Assembly (NCBI GenBank): GCA_947624235.1
Contig: CANQJK010000009.1
Span: forward strand, 1-40,990
Source of the DNA: an uncultured Clostridia bacterium
GTDB taxonomy: Bacteria; Bacillota; Clostridia; Christensenellales; CAG-314
Direction: 5' to 3'
DNA length: 40,990 nt
In this document: positions 40,166 through 40,990 of the stretch, piece by piece
How positions within the stretch are numbered: the stretch's first letter is position 1
Layout: the number at the start of each line of letters is the position of its first letter
Translations under genes and position numbers: made by a program
The notes under the pieces: model-generated
Told to the model about the DNA's origin: nothing
The model's input: only the letters and a program-made list of their open reading frames with translations
Database searches by the model: none

Positions 40166-40849
40166 ATGAAGCAACTAAAAATTTGGGGTAATATATTGTT
40201 CGTGGCAAGCATTATCACGCCCATACTTGGATTTATGGTTTCCTGTACAGTTGGGGATGTAGATACGTTTGATATGGCAGGTATGTTGCATTATATTTGG
40301 ATAATGTGGCTGTTTATACCAATAAGTATTGCATCTTTGATAATTGGATTTTGCCTAAAAAAAGGCAATGAGAAATATAAAAAGAATATTGTTGTTGCAA
40401 GCATCGTAATACCGGTTTTGATCTTGTTCGGCTCATATGGATTTATATTTTCTTCTACGGTGAGTTATGACGCAGATGTTTTAAAAGACATAGAACAACA
40501 AACCGAGTGGGCTTTTCCAAATAATGCAGAAATTGGAACACTTATCGAAAAAGATTACTGTTTGTCGTTTGTTAAGATAGCCGATGACGCCGATAATATT
40601 GCCTTTGAGGAAAAAATCAAAACCAGTGATAAATGGACAAACAGCCTGCCCAATGCAATAATTGGCATACTCCCCTTTGAAGCAAGGATAAAAACTCAAA
40701 ATTGCAAGTATTTTATGTTTTACAACAAAGCCACAAAACAATACAATGTGCCTCCAACATTAAGCGGAGCATACGATTGTGTATATATGGCTTATGATGA
40801 GGGACGTGTAATAGTTTTGTTTAATTGTATGCTACAATTTACAGCATAA
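40166..40849 (+). CDS. Membrane protein with extracytoplasmic domain, 227 aa
   Basis: An N-terminal hydrophobic segment ('ILFVASIITPILGFMVSCT'), a second ('IWIMWLFIPISIASLIIGFC'), a third ('NIVVASIVIPVLILFGSYGF'), then about 110 residues of soluble domain with a 'FEARIKTQNCKYFMFYNKAT' segment. No family recognised. Its ribosome site is a G9 tract (40149-40157). Strongly AT-rich with A/T-ending codons, unlike the left part of the window, which suggests transfer. Confidence 0.75.
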   Translation: MKQLKIWGNILFVASIITPILGFMVSCTVGDVDTFDMAGMLHYIWIMWLFIPISIASLIIGFCLKKGNEKYKKNIVVASIVIPVLILFGSYGFIFSSTVSYDADVLKDIEQQTEWAFPNNAEIGTLIEKDYCLSFVKIADDADNIAFEEKIKTSDKWTNSLPNAIIGILPFEARIKTQNCKYFMFYNKATKQYNVPPTLSGAYDCVYMAYDEGRVIVLFNCMLQFTA

Positions 40850-40885
40850 AGCCCGAGGGGAGTTTACGCATAAAGTAATTTAACT

Positions 40886-40990
40886 TTACTTTTGACACTC
40901 CGTGCCAAACTCAAAGTACAAGTCGTCGTTTTCATCGGTCATTAAATCCAAGTCCATAACGCTTATACGTCCTTGTCTGGTAACTGCAAC
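40886..40990 (-). CDS. C-terminal fragment of a protein running off the window
   Basis: The last 34 codons of a minus-strand frame ending in TAA at 40886-40888. It reads without interruption to the window edge, acidic near the end (MTDENDDLYFEFG). No family can be named. An AAAGTAA/TTACTTT hairpin around 40872-40892 overlaps the stop and may terminate both converging genes. Confidence 0.5.
   Translation of the reverse strand, partial: VAVTRQGRISVMDLDLMTDENDDLYFEFGTECQK

Overview
The window looks like chromosome from an anaerobic, fermentative member of the Firmicutes (Clostridia-type), probably an uncultured gut lineage. The support is a three-gene NAD-linked [FeFe] hydrogenase, MetNIQ with lipoprotein signal peptides, RF1 beside PrmC and DUF1385, zinc-type ribosomal protein L31, strong AGGAGG ribosome sites with occasional GTG/TTG starts, and many near-consensus sigma-A promoters (TTGACA-17-TATAAT). 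No tRNA, rRNA, CRISPR array or transposase gene was found. I could not place the genus.

Layout. 1-948: a tandem array of a 388-bp unit carrying the body of rpmE (L31) and its terminator; the third copy is cut off just before murC. 981-4157: murC, a 48-residue zinc protein, a YbjN-like protein and DegV. 4251-5700: a membrane zinc-ribbon gene and two or three likely structured RNAs, one with its own promoter, a long rod-like fold and a terminator directly in front of the membrane gene. 5875-8729: an intracellular GH13 glycosidase facing an SDR oxidoreductase/VUT-family transporter operon. 8966-12473: a two-gene operon of a degenerate FtsK-like protein and a MORN-repeat polytopic membrane protein. 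12645-15552: the metNIQ methionine importer behind an apparent ribosome-mediated attenuator with a Met-rich leader peptide. 15553-16840: a non-coding block of diverged repeats. 16927-19881: a DUF1385-PrmC fusion and prfA. 20102-22553: a second ABC importer. 22781-26902: hydCBA, the electron-bifurcating hydrogenase. 27059-30122: a P-loop protein, a divergent cell-wall amidase and a pyridoxal-kinase-like enzyme.

The right end (30723-40990) looks accessory. It holds a WYL regulator, a Cas4-like/DEDD nuclease fusion (DUF2779), a sigma-region-4-like HTH protein, and then a co-directional cluster: a PD-(D/E)XK nuclease, four unrecognised proteins and a KptA (Tpt1) RNA 2'-phosphotransferase with an extra C-terminal domain. 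It closes with small membrane proteins. Three G/C homopolymers of 8-9 bases lie here at regulatory positions (a promoter spacer, a 5' UTR and the base of a terminator), which suggests phase-variable expression of a defence or RNA-repair-like locus.

The strongest candidates for something undescribed are the Met leader-peptide attenuator (12719-12850), the orphan structured RNA at 5263-5428, the homopolymer-controlled nuclease/KptA cluster (33982-39380), and the rpmE array, whose copies differ almost only at synonymous sites. All calls come from reading the sequence; no database search was run.
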